Part shown: positions 32,563-43,360 of the stretch, piece by piece | How the letters are laid out: every line of letters starts with the position of its first letter | Position numbering within the stretch: position 1 is the stretch's first letter | Assembly: GCF_963855985.1 (NCBI RefSeq) | Contig: NC_087109.1 | Span: 4,794,001 to 4,858,000 of the forward strand | Direction of reading: 5' to 3' | DNA from: Ostrinia nubilalis | Lineage: Eukaryota; Arthropoda; Insecta; Lepidoptera; Crambidae | Length of the DNA: 64,000 nt | Notes under the pieces: model-generated | Told to the model about the DNA's origin: nothing | Database searches by the model: none | The model's input: the letters and a program-made list of their open reading frames with translations, nothing else | Position numbers and translations under genes: made by a program

Positions 32563-33545
32563 TTATACTATAAATTGACTCATATTTATTTACTTTGACG
32601 CTGACTACATCTACGTACAATCCACACTGAGATATGAAGAAAATAGTAATTTTATACATAAGTTACAAGCTTTCACTGTGAACGCCTTACCCGGGCAAGT
32701 TAATTCCGTTGAAGTCAGCCAGGGATTAAGTGCAAGGAAATTTAATTAAAAAGACTTAAGAAAACCGCGGGCAAAGGGTTTACAGTGCTGGAGGACGGGG
32801 TAATACAAGGGTTAATAAGGCGTTTGGGCGTTTGTTGCTTTTTGTTTATGGACGTAATAGGTGTTTCTAACCTAGGATATTTAACTTTTTCTGAGTGTAG
32901 TCGATGGAAATCTAACTAGCGTTCTTTGAATCTCGAATCAGCACTGTGGCAACGTTGAGCTATTTAAATATTGTCTGTTGGTTTGCCTCCTGTCTCATAA
33001 ATAAATGTGACATCTTTACTAGGGTAAAGGTCGCAGGATATCTCGGCCAGCAATACGTCATTTGGCTGAATCGAACGAATGTCAGCTTTACTGACTGAAA
33101 CTAACTCTTTGGTTTAGAAAATTATAGTAGCCCTTCAAGTATCAGCGAATCGAGAAACAATAGAAATCAATTATTATCGCGCTCTCATGCGACCACTTAG
33201 TGTTCCATGAGCTAAAGAAAAATATAATTTATCATTGAAATTAAAAGAAAATTGTGACGTAAACAAACCGCACGAAGCCAAACTGAAAGAAAAAAAGACC
33301 CGTTGCAAGTCTCCAACAAATTTCAGTATCCAATAACAACTTCAGTACAACCAGTCCATTCTTCAGCTGCAACTTGTGCAATGAGCTGCAATCAGTAAGT
33401 TGGCAACTTTGGCAACAGTTGGCAACTTCGCCACTATTCTTTGGAGTTGCGCAATTCGTTGCTAACGAGATAAGTTGTTGGTTGATTTGGTTTTTATTTG
33501 TTAGGCTTTCATTGATTTGAAATGCATCTGTTTAGTTTAGTTTTT
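32563..33545. other. No gene recognised; RTE scrap
   Basis: 33021-33079 (GGTAAAGGTCGCAGGATAT, ACGTCATTTGGCTGAA) is a plus-strand scrap of an RTE 3' end. The rest holds short frames only. 33400-33430 has GGCAACTT direct repeats. Confidence 0.4.
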
Positions 33546-33620
33546 AAGGCGAGAGTGAATAGGCACTTACAGGGTACATCCTAGACTGCATCTCACAACA
33601 TCAGGTGCGATTGGTTACCT
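33546..33620 (+). repeat. Retroelement 3' fragment (CCTAGACTGCATCT family)
   Basis: It is internally deleted relative to the copy at 881-1009 and keeps GTGAATAGGCACTTACAGGG and CATCCTAGACTGCATCTC. Confidence 0.5.
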
Positions 33621-33872
33621 GACAGTTCTGAACAAAAAAAATTTAATTTGAATTTTATTTGATGTTTATGTCTCTAAAAGAAGGAGCTGACTTAAATAAG
33701 CTACTTAAATAATAATGTAGTTAAAATGTATTTATTCATCTAGCGACATTTAGAGCAGGTATAAATGTTATCAGTCTTATTTAGAGTAATAGTTTTTAAA
33801 CAAAATAACTTATGAAGATTGCTCGTACCAAAAGTACATAGTTTATTTTTTTTAACGTGTACCGTTACTTGA

Positions 33873-34199
33873 TCAAAAGTTACTAACCAAGAACACTCCT
33901 TCCACCTGACACAAATTCTTACCGGTCACGGCTATCACCGACAGTACTTACATCGGTTCAAGATAGTTGAGACCGATAAGTGCAATTGCGACACAAATGC
34001 TGTTCAGGATATACTCCACCTACTCAAAGAATGTCCACGTTTTGCCCGGCAAAGAGTACAGCACATGGCTATATGCCAATACGTTAAAGTTAATCCCTTT
34101 GAAATATCGGACCTGTTAAAGAGGGAAAGCGCCATCCAATCATTCATCCAATTTTGTAAATATATTGTAAATAATTTAAAAGAATATAATAGTATGTAA
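33873..34199 (+). pseudogene. C-terminus of a second non-LTR retrotransposon ORF2, 5'-truncated
   Basis: A 108-codon frame closed upstream by TGA (33870) and ending at TAA (34197-34199). It reads HLTQILTGHGYHRQYLHRF followed by a C-X-C..H-X4-C motif within CNCDTNAVQDILHLLKEC. This zinc-knuckle-like end follows the RT or RNase H domains in R1/I/Jockey-type LINE polyproteins. A-rich 3' UTR sequence follows. No reverse transcriptase motifs are present, so this is a short 3' insertion. The clade is inferred from memory. Confidence 0.7.
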
Positions 34200-34555
34200 G
34201 TAAAATTTTGTGTAAGTATACATAAGGTATTTAAGTATAAATGGTATTTAAATTTATGTAAATATTAAAAAAAAAAAAAGATTAAAAAGAATATATAAAA
34301 AGTTAAAAAAAAAAAGGTACAAAAAAAAAACACTAAAAAAAAATAGTAACTTCATCTGTAAATTTAAAACCTTGTACATAAATAAACGTCTATAAAGTTT
34401 GGAGACTACAAGTTTGCTCGTAGACATTAGCGAGAAACTTCCAGCACTTGCTATAAAAAAAAAAATACATTGTTGTTTAATTACAAGAAATTGTTTGTCT
34501 TCAAAAACCGAACTCCGGCAATTTCAGCCGGAGATTAAAAAAAAAAAAAAAAAAA
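34200..34555 (+). repeat. LINE 3' UTR and A-rich tails
   Basis: A runs at about 34268-34331 and 34457-34468 follow the ORF. A second tail (19 A residues at about 34537-34555) follows a perfect hairpin, CTCCGGC with GCCGGAG (34512-34532). Two retroposed 3' ends may be joined here. Confidence 0.5.
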
Positions 34556-34980
34556 GTACACAAAGAAAATTTTGATCTAAATAAACAAAAAAGGATGAAC
34601 ATTCATCAAAAGCTTCTACTTATAGAACTTCGTATTTAATTAAATGTACCAGCCACCTGTTAATATTGCCAATCCATCAAATTTCCCCTTTAACATTTAA
34701 TTTGATCAGTATAATCCGCTCTGACATCCTCAAAGGAGTATCAATAATAATATATCAATCTCATGACATGGCTTATATTAACGTCACTGGCAATATCTTG
34801 AAAATTAGTTTCTGATAAGTTTTCTTGAAGCTCTTGTTTAATAACTACACAGATTTTAATAGATTATTACCACGTACACTGTCTGCTACTTTGTCACACT
34901 TAATTAGCTATTGATACCGTTTGATAGAGCTCGTGAAGCATTTTCATGATCGAAATTTTTCGATATCTTGTATAATCAAT

Positions 34981-35080
34981 TCCTGTTGTATCATCAACAG
35001 GACGTCCACTGCTGAACATAGGCCTCCCCCAATGACTTCCACATCGCACGGTTGGTAGCGGCCTGCATCCAGCTCCGTAT
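34981..35080 (-). repeat. RTE 3' fragment inside the TIR remnant
   Basis: CAACAGGACGTCCACTGCTG and GCGGCCTGCATCCAGC are the 3' end of the subfamily at 30758-30950. It is followed immediately by a Helitron. Confidence 0.6.
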
Positions 35081-35086
35081 TAGGTA

Positions 35087-35323
35087 TCTATACTAATCTA
35101 TACTAGGTATAATATTATAAATGCGAATGTAACTCTGTCTGTCTCTCTTTCACGCCAAAACCACTGAACCGATTTTAATGAAATTTGGCATAGAGATAGT
35201 TTGAGTCCCGGAAAAGGGCATAGGATAGTTTTTATCCCGGTTTTTGAAACAGGAACGCGCGTGATAAAGTTTTTCTGTGAAAGACAAAATTCCACGCGGG
35301 CGACGCCGCGGGCGGAAAGCTAG
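35087..35323 (+). mobile_element. Helitron family A
   Basis: It starts TCTATACTAATCTATACTAG and ends CGCCGCGGGCGGAAAGCTAG. It lies between the RTE scrap and the second half of the TIR remnant. Confidence 0.68.
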
Positions 35324-35738
35324 TCTTGTATAGTTTAAAAATAATTGAGTGAAATCACTTGTCGTTACACCTACTAAAATTCGTTGAAAATGGTTTAATT
35401 TAGCCTGTAAAGCTAATGTCGTATTTATAATATTAATATCAATTACACCCTGGGTTTTATAATAAAGTTAAAAATTACCCGTTTATAAAACAAAAACATC
35501 GTAAATTAAGTTACGATGATAGTACCGTATATTTTCTTTAAATCCAAGGTTATGGTTAGGTTCTCTGCCTGGACTATAACTAATTTTCGAGGGCCACCTG
35601 CGTGCCCATTACAAGGGAAATGAGAATTTGGACCCAGCCTTAACGGGGCGGCTTGGGAGTAGGGTGACCATATCGCTGGAAAGCCTCTAGAGAAGCAGGA
35701 CATAGTAAAAGAAGTCTGGAGCCAAAATTTTTCGCGCT

Positions 35739-35852
35739 ATCATCATCATCATATCAGACATAGAACGTCCACTGCTGAACATAGGCCTTCCCCAATGACT
35801 TCCATGTTGATCGATTGATAGCGGCCTGCGTCCAGCGCCTTCCTGTATAATA
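35739..35852 (-). repeat. RTE 3' fragment with (ATC)n tail
   Basis: ATCATCATCATCAT is followed by GAACGTCCACTGCTGAACAT and GCGGCCTGCGTCCAGCGCC. Confidence 0.6.
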
Positions 35853-36070
35853 CTTCCTTCGCGCTATACTAAAATACAATTTCTATGATTTATTTTCTGT
35901 AAGTTGGTTTTTAAAGAGCACTTACTCTTACACATTCCAATATTCCCAATTAAAAAAAATATATTTTACTTCTAAAGATTGTGGTGATACATTTAAAATT
36001 TTAAACAGTGGGATGGTCCATCCCTTTAAGCTATAATTATGCTTGTGTCTGAATACCACATGTATAGGTT

Positions 36071-36282
36071 CGTTCGTTTCAGCCGAATGTCGTCCACTGC
36101 TGTACAACGGCCTTCCTGCAGGATTTCCACAAAGATCGGTCCTGCGCCGCCCGCATCCAGGCACCTCCCGCGACTTTCACTAGATCGTCGGTCCACCGAG
36201 TGCGAGACCTGCCTACACTACGTCTTCCGGCTCGTGGTCGCCACTCGAGAACTTTTTTTCCCCAGCGGCCTTCAACCCATAC
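36071..36282 (-). pseudogene. RTE-type LINE C-terminal fragment, second subfamily
   Basis: AGCCGAATGTCGTCCACTGC, GATCGTCGGTCCACCGAG and GTCGCCACTCGAGAAC run in the same order as at 11680-11866. The minus strand would encode the GRP..WTDDL region with damage. Confidence 0.6.
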
Positions 36283-36655
36283 ATGTATAGGTATTTTATT
36301 TAAAGCTTATCTGTAAAAAAATAAAAGCTGACCTAGTTAAGAAAAAAAGTCCAGATATTTCAGGAATTTGTGGTGACCTTAATCGGGAGGTTACTTAAAA
36401 TATTATTGCAAATTTTGAGGGTCACAAGCGTTTCGGTCACGGCGGATATTTTGGGAAACACCGTAGATAATGAGAATGGTGAAATAAAAAGGGAAAATTG
36501 TTAACAAAGGAACGATTAAATTGTCTAGTGGTCATTAATTCAGATATCTATTGAATTTTCAAATTCAAATTCAATTTATTTATTTGTTTTACCAATAATT
36601 GTCGTTACCGACGATTACTACTACATTTACGACCGAGTACGACGTAACAGCTAAC
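36283..36655. other. No gene recognised
   Basis: AT-rich sequence without a supported feature. Confidence 0.4.
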
Positions 36656-36800
36656 GACCGTATTCACAAATGATGCTTGCTTAAGTGAAGCAGCAAATCG
36701 AACGCACAACATTGAATAGAGCTCTGTGATTGGTTCGTGTGTGACCCTGTGCGTCCACGCGCACTGTGAGACCTCATAGTAATGTTTGTGAATACGGGCG
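36656..36800. mobile_element. MITE with CCCGTATTCACAAA ends
   Basis: GACCGTATTCACAAA and TTTGTGAATACGGGC are inverted ends. The interior matches 30044-30189. Confidence 0.7.
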
Positions 36801-37080
36801 TAAGTAATGTGAACACTTGCACTTACAGGTGCATTTAGTTTGTAAGTTTGTGTAAGGTTTACAAAACCAAAAAGTAGTAGGTTGATATTTGAGCCGATTT
36901 GAAGGGAAGCGAAAAATATTTTTCAGTTGTATTTATTGTAAACATGAAACTTGGAAGGAAGTTAGAACTTAGTGACTACAGTATTACGAAAAAATCGAAA
37001 AAAAAAAAACGGTCGAAACGAAAAGATCTACTTGGTGTAGGCCCTTTTCACGGCACTTATTTATAGACCCCCTTACCTGT

Positions 37081-37174
37081 CTAGGCTTGGGGATAGTAGG
37101 CAAAATCCACCAGTTGCCTTTGGTAATCTATGCTTCTGCAGTGGACTCCTAATGACCTAATGATGATGATGATA
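37081..37174 (+). repeat. Retroelement 3' scrap with (ATG)n tail
   Basis: It contains CTTGGGGATAGTAGGCAAAA and GCAGTGGACTCCTAATGACC, and ends with ATGATGATGATGAT. An RTE-like tail. Confidence 0.45.
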
Positions 37175-37190
37175 CACATCCAACATCATC

Positions 37191-37307
37191 CTTAAAGGCC
37201 GGCAACGCACCTGTAACGCCCCTGGGTCTGCGGGTGTCTATGGGCGACGGTAATCACTTACCATCAGGTGATCCGTCTGCTCGTTTGCCTCCACATAAAA
37301 AAAAAAC
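37191..37307 (+). repeat. A-tailed retroelement 3' end (GGCGACGGTAATCACTTACC family)
   Basis: Nearly identical to 25596-25716, including the final A run after CCACAT. Confidence 0.6.
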
Positions 37308-37312
37308 ATCCC

Positions 37313-37385
37313 AAATTAACTGTAGATCCTGGCCACACAGGAGTTGTAGCGTTGTGAACGAGAGGTGGGAATACTCCCAAATCCC
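37313..37385 (+). repeat. Fragment of the CTACACAGGAG repeat
   Basis: GTAGATCCTGGCCACACAGG and GAACGAGAGGTGGGAATACT match the end of the repeat at 26004-26313. Confidence 0.5.
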
Positions 37386-37526
37386 AAATTAACTGTTCCA
37401 AACAATCGATTTCAACTGTTTCTCGCTTGTTCCAGAATAACCCAATGAGCGCGTGAGATGTGCCCCGCGTGCTTGAGTTCGTGACGTGCGATGCGCGCGC
37501 ACTGACGTGCTGAGTGACGCGACAAC

Positions 37527-37556
37527 ATGGCCGACCCCGACGCGTTCGACGATGAG
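37527..37556 (+). CDS. Candidate first coding exon of a host gene, copy a
   Basis: ATG opens a ten-codon segment, MADPDAFDDE, followed directly by GTATTC, a possible 5' splice site. The preceding 80 bp are rich in CpG (GATGCGCGCGCACTGACGTG), unlike the flanking repeats, as in a 5' UTR. A pyrimidine-rich stretch and TTGCAG follow within 45 bp. A duplicated copy lies 193 bp downstream. The acidic N-terminus does not let me name a protein. Support is the duplication, composition and splice-like context only. Confidence 0.35.
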
Positions 37557-37719
37557 GTATTCTTTCTTCTTTTACCTTCTTTTTAACTCTTGCAGAGGCA
37601 CGTGGTGGAGTTTGGTTCAAGCAAGTACCTACTAGGGATTAGGGTTCGTTAGGGTACGTACGTAATCCGTATTATAAAACGAAATTAAAATTTGTGACGT
37701 GCGATCCGAGAGTCGCAAC

Positions 37720-37749
37720 ATGGCTGACTTCGACGCGTTCGAAGATGAG
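37720..37749 (+). CDS. Candidate first coding exon, tandem copy b
   Basis: Second copy of the exon at 37527, encoding MADFDAFEDE before the same GTATTCTTTCTT boundary. Four bases differ in 30: one silent (GCC/GCT), two giving Pro to Phe, and one giving Asp to Glu. The upstream GTGACGTGCGAT and downstream TACCTTCTTTTTAACTCT are shared, so roughly 90-110 bp were duplicated. Both copies end in phase 0, so either could splice to the same downstream exon. The 12-nt candidate exon at 62569 would keep frame. Confidence 0.35.
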
Positions 37750-37879
37750 GTATTCTTTCTTGTTTTACCTTCTTTTTAACTCTAAGTATTTGCAGATTAA
37801 AAAGAATTCCACTTCCCTGCCAGCTTCGGTGTTACCGAAATGATAATAAGTCAAAAATGGTAAAAGAGATTTATTTTCA

Positions 37880-38000
37880 GCACAAACTTAGGCTTTTATA
37901 AAGCGTTTTTTACGTCATAGTATAACTTGAACCTGACTTTTGCTTCGGGACAATAATTGGGCCGGTGCTGAGGAGAAGCAGCGCAAGAAACACAGTCAGT
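37880..38000 (-). repeat. Dispersed repeat, inverted CTTCTCAGCACTGGCCCA family
   Basis: TTCGGGACAATAATTGGGCC and GAGAAGCAGCGCAAGAAAC are the reverse complement of the repeat at 26501-26646. Confidence 0.55.
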
Positions 38001-38625
38001 ATGGTAAAATCACGAGTGACCAGTACCTGGAGTGGTTAGTTAGTGTAGTAGCAGAACGATATTTATTTCTACCCGAAATAAATATAGTTCTTCTTATGGT
38101 ATGGTAATCGTTTTTATAAATGAAAAACAAAACAACATCTCTACGGTTGTATAAGGAAAGGAATACGATTACTAAACGAAGACGAGAGTTATTCGTGTTG
38201 AGGTTACCCACTACTATCTTCTGGACAAGCTCGCTCCACCATAGCATAGATCGTATCGTATAAACTTTGTAGACTCATTCATCACAAAAAACTAGAAAAA
38301 AATGTTACTAAAACCTATTTTACAAAATGTTCCCAGCATTCCGTTATTTTATATTTGAACTAAGAAACTGCCAACTCAAAGGTTTGCGTCCACCTATTCA
38401 GAGAGCTTAAAGCTTACGCAAGTTCTATTCGCAAGTTTACTGCGCTTAAGTTTTGTTCGCTCTCAATAGTGTGCTTTGATATACCTAAATGAAAAATAGG
38501 AAAGCAGGTTGTTTGAACTTTTATTTTACTTAAAAAAATCTTGATGCAAGTAAATACTTTTCAAATAAGGCTTAAGAAGAGATGAAAAAGAAAATGTATT
38601 TTCTGCTAACCAAAGGAATATTTTC
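38001..38625. other. No gene recognised
   Basis: AT-rich sequence with only short frames. Confidence 0.4.
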
Positions 38626-40035
38626 GCTTATAGTCCAGTCATTTAAGCTTAAATTAGGTAAGAATCTCGGAATTAGAGATACCCAGCTGTAAGTCTGTAA
38701 ATACTTGTATATTGACACCCTAAAAGTTGTCTCAAAACCTACATATGGTAGGGTGTAAGCAACTATTAAATTTTAAGGTCAAAGGTCACAAAAATCGGTT
38801 TTTTGCGCTTTTTTTGGAAATATCTCATTTCCTATGGGTTTTTTGCTATTTGTATTTATTATCAATATTGTAGAATACTAAATTCTCTACAAATTTTGTT
38901 TAAAAAATTTTTTTATACGGTGAACCGTTTTCGAGATAGAGGGCGGAGAGCGCGCGGTCACTGCATCACTTCAGGTCAACTTAAGCGGTTTAGGTTTTTC
39001 ATACAAAAGGATTTTCCCGCTAATTTCCGTGGGAATTTCGGTAATTACTTGTTGTAAATAAGCTTTACCTAAGTTTACTAAGGTACCTACATGCCAAATT
39101 TCAAGCGTCTAACTTCCGTTAAGCGTTTAGATTTTTCATACAAAAGGATTTTCCCGCTAATTCCTGTTCCCGTGGGAATTCCTAAGTAAACTATAACCTG
39201 CCCAGGTGTATGAAGAATAATTGTACCAAGTTTCGTTAAAATCCGTCGAGTAGTTTTTGTTTCTATAAGGAACATACAGACGGACAGACAGACAGACAAA
39301 AATTTTACTGATTGCATTTTTGGCATCAGTATCGATCACTAATCACCCCCTGATAGTTATTTTGAAAATATATTTCATGTATAGAATTCTGTCCGTCTGT
39401 ATGTTCCTTATAGAAACAAAAACTACTCGACGGATTTTAACGAAACTTGGTACAATTATTCTTCATACACCTGGGCAGGTTATAGTTTACTTAGGAATTC
39501 CCACGGGAACAGGAATTAGCGGGAAAATCCTTTTGTATGAAAAATCTAAACGCTTAACGGAAGTTAGACGCTTGAAATTTGGCATGTAGGTACCTTAGTA
39601 AACTTAGGTAAAGCTTATTTACAACAAGTAATTACCGAAATTCCCACGGGAATTAGCGGGAAAATCCTTTTGTATGAAAAACCTAAACCGCTTAAGTTGC
39701 CCTGAAGTGTTGCAGTGACCGCGCGCTCTCCGCCCTCTATCTCGAAAACGGTTCACCGTATAAAAAAAGTTTTTAAACAAAATTTGTAGAGAATTTAGTA
39801 TTCTACAATATTGATAATAAATACAAATAGCAAAAAACCCACAGGAAATGAGATATTTCTAAAAAAAGCGCAAAAAACCGATTTTTGTGACCGTTGACCT
39901 TGAAATTTAATAGTTGCTTACACCCTACCATATGTAGGTTTTGAGACAACTTTTAGGGTGTCAATATACACGTATTTACAGACTTACAGCTGGGTATCTC
40001 GAATTCCGAGGTGAACTTACTTTAATGACTGGACT
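38626..40035. mobile_element. Long inverted-repeat (foldback-like) element, arms about 650 bp
   Basis: 38626-39286 and 39391-40035 are inverted copies separated by 104 bp. The match is so close that one 62-codon stretch translates identically from both arms. The outer ends carry ATAGTCCAGTCATT / AATGACTGGACTAT. The arms contain CGTCGAGTAGTTTTTGTTTC and a GACA microsatellite. No transposase is encoded. The loop holds GCATCAGTATCGATCACTAA. Confidence 0.75.
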
Positions 40036-40251
40036 ATTAGCCCAAAGGTGAATATAATTATGAATTAGCATAGAATGCCTTGTGGCTTAGGTTTAACTGT
40101 ACTTTTTATATCAGTTAAAAAGTACAGGTACATGTTTAAAAAAATCTGAATACATATCGTTTCGTGTCTGATAGAAAGTATGACAAGAAAGAGATTGTGT
40201 CCGATATGTTCTCGTCTCTCTAACTAAAAGGATGGAAGAAGATAATATTGT

Positions 40252-40394
40252 GTTCCGGCAGTTAGAGGTAAGATAGCCAGTTCCTCCGTGGTTGACGATT
40301 CCGGGTGAAGCTCACTTCCACCTTCGGCCTGATCATCACTTACCAACAGGTGTGATACAGGCCAAGAGCTTCCTCGTTGTGGATAAAAAAAAAT
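40252..40394 (+). repeat. A-tailed retroelement 3' end (GAGCTTCCTCGTTGTGGAT family)
   Basis: GTGAAGCTCACTTCCACC, GGCCTGATCATCACTTACC and TCCTCGTTGTGGATAAAAAA. An inverted copy is at 48844-48930 and a scrap at 11371-11398. Confidence 0.55.
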
Positions 40395-40439
40395 ATAAAT
40401 TGAATTTGTTGTACAGACAACATAATTAGAATTTAAATC

Positions 40440-40634
40440 GGCCAGTAGAATTAGATTTTAAATCGGAAATAATTCCTACAAAAGATTTTATTGCTTTAAT
40501 GGCTTGATTGGTTGCCCATTAGTCGAAAACCTAGGAGAGTCTTTATGGGCAACCAATGAAGCCATTAAAGCAATAAAATCTTTTGTAGGAATTATTTCCG
40601 ATTTGATTAATTTTTGTGTTTAATTCTACTGGCC
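40440..40634. mobile_element. Hairpin MITE, GGCCAGTAGAATTA ends
   Basis: The left arm 40440-40519 and right arm 40546-40634 are inverted copies (for example CAATAAAATCTTTTGTAGGA against its complement), with a few small indels. The loop is about 26 bp. Confidence 0.7.
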
Positions 40635-42092
40635 TAACTGTTATCTTTCGCTGTTGTGTCTCATGTAATTTATAAGTGTTAGTTTCTATAAAAAAATAGA
40701 GCGATGTGCAGGTGACTGTCCCTGAATACACATCGGAAAAATTTTCCACCCTCATTTTCAATACGAAACAAAGCAAAATGAGCCTTATCTACGTTAATTA
40801 GCGAAGAGCAAAAGAAACCATAGACAGTATACTTTGTCTGTTGTTAATTGGACAGAGTAACGAGCCAATTCAAAGTTCGTTTCCCAAATTACTCTGCGCC
40901 AGAATCGAAGCAAAGAAATAAAAAAATATCGAGCTCACAGACAGAATTGCAAAAATTTAGTAGTGCACTTTCCAGCTCAAAAAATTTGCACTAAAAATGG
41001 CGTCGGTACGCAGATAATAAAATAAAATAAATGTCAGTCGATATCAAATAAGGCCGTCTGTTGGCGGTCATATTTGAAGCGCGTTTTGTCGTGCGAAATG
41101 CGTTTTGGATTCGAAGCTCGCGTTGCATAAAAATTATTGCGACGCGCGCGAAAGTAGGTCGATGTTTTTAAATGTGCGTGAATATCTGCTTTTAAGAACA
41201 AGCTTGTGATTTTGAATTTAAAATGATAGAATTTAAAATATTGCAACGACTAGATTTCTTTCGCTCTATAATACCCATGGTGTAAGTTTTTATGTATTTT
41301 CTGTTTATAGGAAATTGTATTTCTCCTAGGTAATATGTCCAAGGTGTCGATAGTAGATAGAGGATTGATTTGCAAAATAGTCATTAATTTCCTGACCTCA
41401 TCTAGAGATGCTATTTTATTTAATCACATGCTCGACCGGGCTTAACGTGTTTCCTGGGGCGCGAAATTATTATCGGCCAATTGGATTGAATTAAGCCTAC
41501 AATCTACAATCTAGAACAAAGCATTTGTTACGAGAGTGTGTGTACACCCCGTACCTATACCTCTTTGTTTACCTTTAATCGACCATCTCCAAGTCAATTA
41601 CTGTAAGTAATTCTATAGAATAACCAATAAACGACGGAGGTGTTACTTGTATTTAAAAGCTTCTGATACACAGCTGATATGGGTATAAATGCGAAAGTTT
41701 TGTTGCTCCATCAAGTGGGTTTTGTTTGATTTAACGTAACTAACATTGCTATGAGAATCCTTCCATAACCTCAAATGTGTCCATATTATAGTGTAGGTAA
41801 ATGCTTCAATTGTAAGACCCACTGTGTGCCCTTAAGTGGTAAATCAATAGATTTACCCTAGAATTTTTGCGTTATAAATAATTATGGTGAAAGAGTAAAA
41901 ATCACAAAAATTCACAAAGATAATTTTGTGCGACAAAATTTTTATTTTGATATTGTGATGTGCTTAGAAGTCTCTGGTGATTAATTTCCAAATAACCTTT
42001 TAGCCTGTAAGCTCGGATATTTCAATATTGGCTTATCGAAGTAAACTGTCAATGACAGGTCGATTAGCAAGCTTCACGAAAAGATTCGGCGG
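40635..42092. other. No gene recognised
   Basis: Mostly AT-rich. 41035-41170 is locally CpG-rich (TTGTCGTGCGAAATGCG, GCGACGCGCGCGAAAG), which sets it apart, but no exon structure could be supported. Confidence 0.4.
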
Positions 42093-42889
42093 TTAAGGCC
42101 TTTCCACCAAGGCGGAGCGGAGAAGCTTTTGAATATCCAATCAGATTCCATTAATTGAAAGAAAGAAGAAATGTTTATTTAGTATCATCGACAATACATT
42201 ATTTGCACATCTCCACTCCGCTCCGCTTCGGTGGAAATGGATCGAGCGGAGAATAGCGGAGAAGAGTCGGGCGCACTTGTTTTTCTTTAGAATTTGATAC
42301 CACGGAGAAGAGCGGAGCGGTGTGGAGATTACTCTGTCTTTTCTATACAGGGTGTTAGGTAAATGGGTATATGAGCCGGTCTGGTCATATAAATGGTATG
42401 GTGAAGTCAGAAAATTCATATCTTCATTTTAATTATTTTAATTTTCATAAGATTTTATAAAATTTATTATGTATAAAAATAAAAAAATAAAATGATGATA
42501 TCAAATTTCTGACTTCACCATACCATTTATGTGCCCATGTTAACATGGGTTAGTGTCGGCTCATATACCCATTTACCTAACACCCTGTATAATTAGAAAG
42601 GAGCGGCATTCGTTCTTTCATTCATCCATTCATAGAGTGTGAAGTTGGATACGTTAACACGCTCACCAACATGACATCACAAAACCATCGAATTATCGCT
42701 AGCGAGTAAAGTAGGTATACGGTAATTTAACTCATGGTATGATTTTAATGCAAACTTCATCGATCCACGTTTAAATTCTATCGACTGTAGTATACGAATA
42801 CAAGTTTTCGATGGCAACTCATGGTAGACGCACTGCTCACACATCTTTCGTCTTCGCACCGCTCCGCCTTGGTGGACCCCGGGCCTAAT
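42093..42889. mobile_element. TIR element, CCACCAAGGCGGAGCGG ends, with nested MITE
   Basis: TCCACCAAGGCGGAGCGG at the left and CCGCTCCGCCTTGGTGGA at the right are inverted. GGAGCGGAG-like words repeat inside (42200-42325). A second MITE sits within at 42348-42587. No protein recognised. Confidence 0.6.
42348..42587. mobile_element. Tc1/mariner-like hairpin MITE, CAGGGTGTTAGGTAAAT ends
   Basis: CAGGGTGTTAGGTAAATGGG and CCCATTTACCTAACACCCTG are exact inverted ends flanked by TA on each side (42346-42347, 42588-42589). The inner arms repeat ACTTCACCATACCATTTAT. Other copies are at 52284-52547 and 58714-58975. Confidence 0.75.
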
Positions 42890-43030
42890 GCCTGCCTAGA
42901 CATGTTGTTAAACGTTTAGCGATGTATAATATCCTTTTTATCAATATTTCATACACGTGCTTGTGATACCTTTGCTTTGGTATCCTTTGTTTTCTATAAT
43001 ATTCGGTAAACAAAATTTTGAAATTGAATT

Positions 43031-43150
43031 AGGCTGAGTTGCACCACCTAACTTTAACGGTAACTATAACGGTAACCGACGTTTTTGTATGGAGTTTGAC
43101 AGATTTTGAACGTTTGTTAAAGTTAAAGTAAGATGGTGAAACCCAGTCTT
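43031..43150. mobile_element. Hairpin MITE (GGTGCAAC family)
   Basis: GGCTGAGTTGCACCACC, the centre AACGGTAACCGACG and GATGGTGAAACCCAGTC. Confidence 0.65.
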
Positions 43151-43360
43151 GAATAGAACACTCTCTTTTCACGGAAAGTAGTCTATTAGTCCTATACTAA
43201 TATTGTAGAACACTAAGTTTGTGAGGATGGATAATTTTCGCGCAAAAACTTTATGTTTGATTTAGTTTTTCATACAAAACTTCATAAGTGTTTAGGTACA
43301 TACATAGGTACATCGGAATAGCATAAGTATAGGTAATAGACATTTTAATTTAACAAACCA

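Larger units (their letters stand above)
34910..35371. mobile_element. TIR element remnant (CAGGGTGGAAACGATAA family) split by an insertion
   Basis: 34910-34974 and 35324-35371 together match the right half of the element at 31165-31703. The split lies within TCTTGTATA, which occurs on both sides of the insert (about 34966-34974 and 35324-35332). Confidence 0.6.

Noticed and set aside
37264..37620. A 118-codon minus-strand frame overlapping the duplicated ATG exon
   Set aside because: It spans a retroelement tail, a repeat fragment and the CpG-rich exon in antisense, so it is a composite chance frame.
39087..39589. Identical 60-90 codon frames (MFLIETKTTRR..) as a conserved protein
   Set aside because: They are the two arms of one inverted repeat read in opposite directions. 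Identity reflects duplication, not protein conservation.
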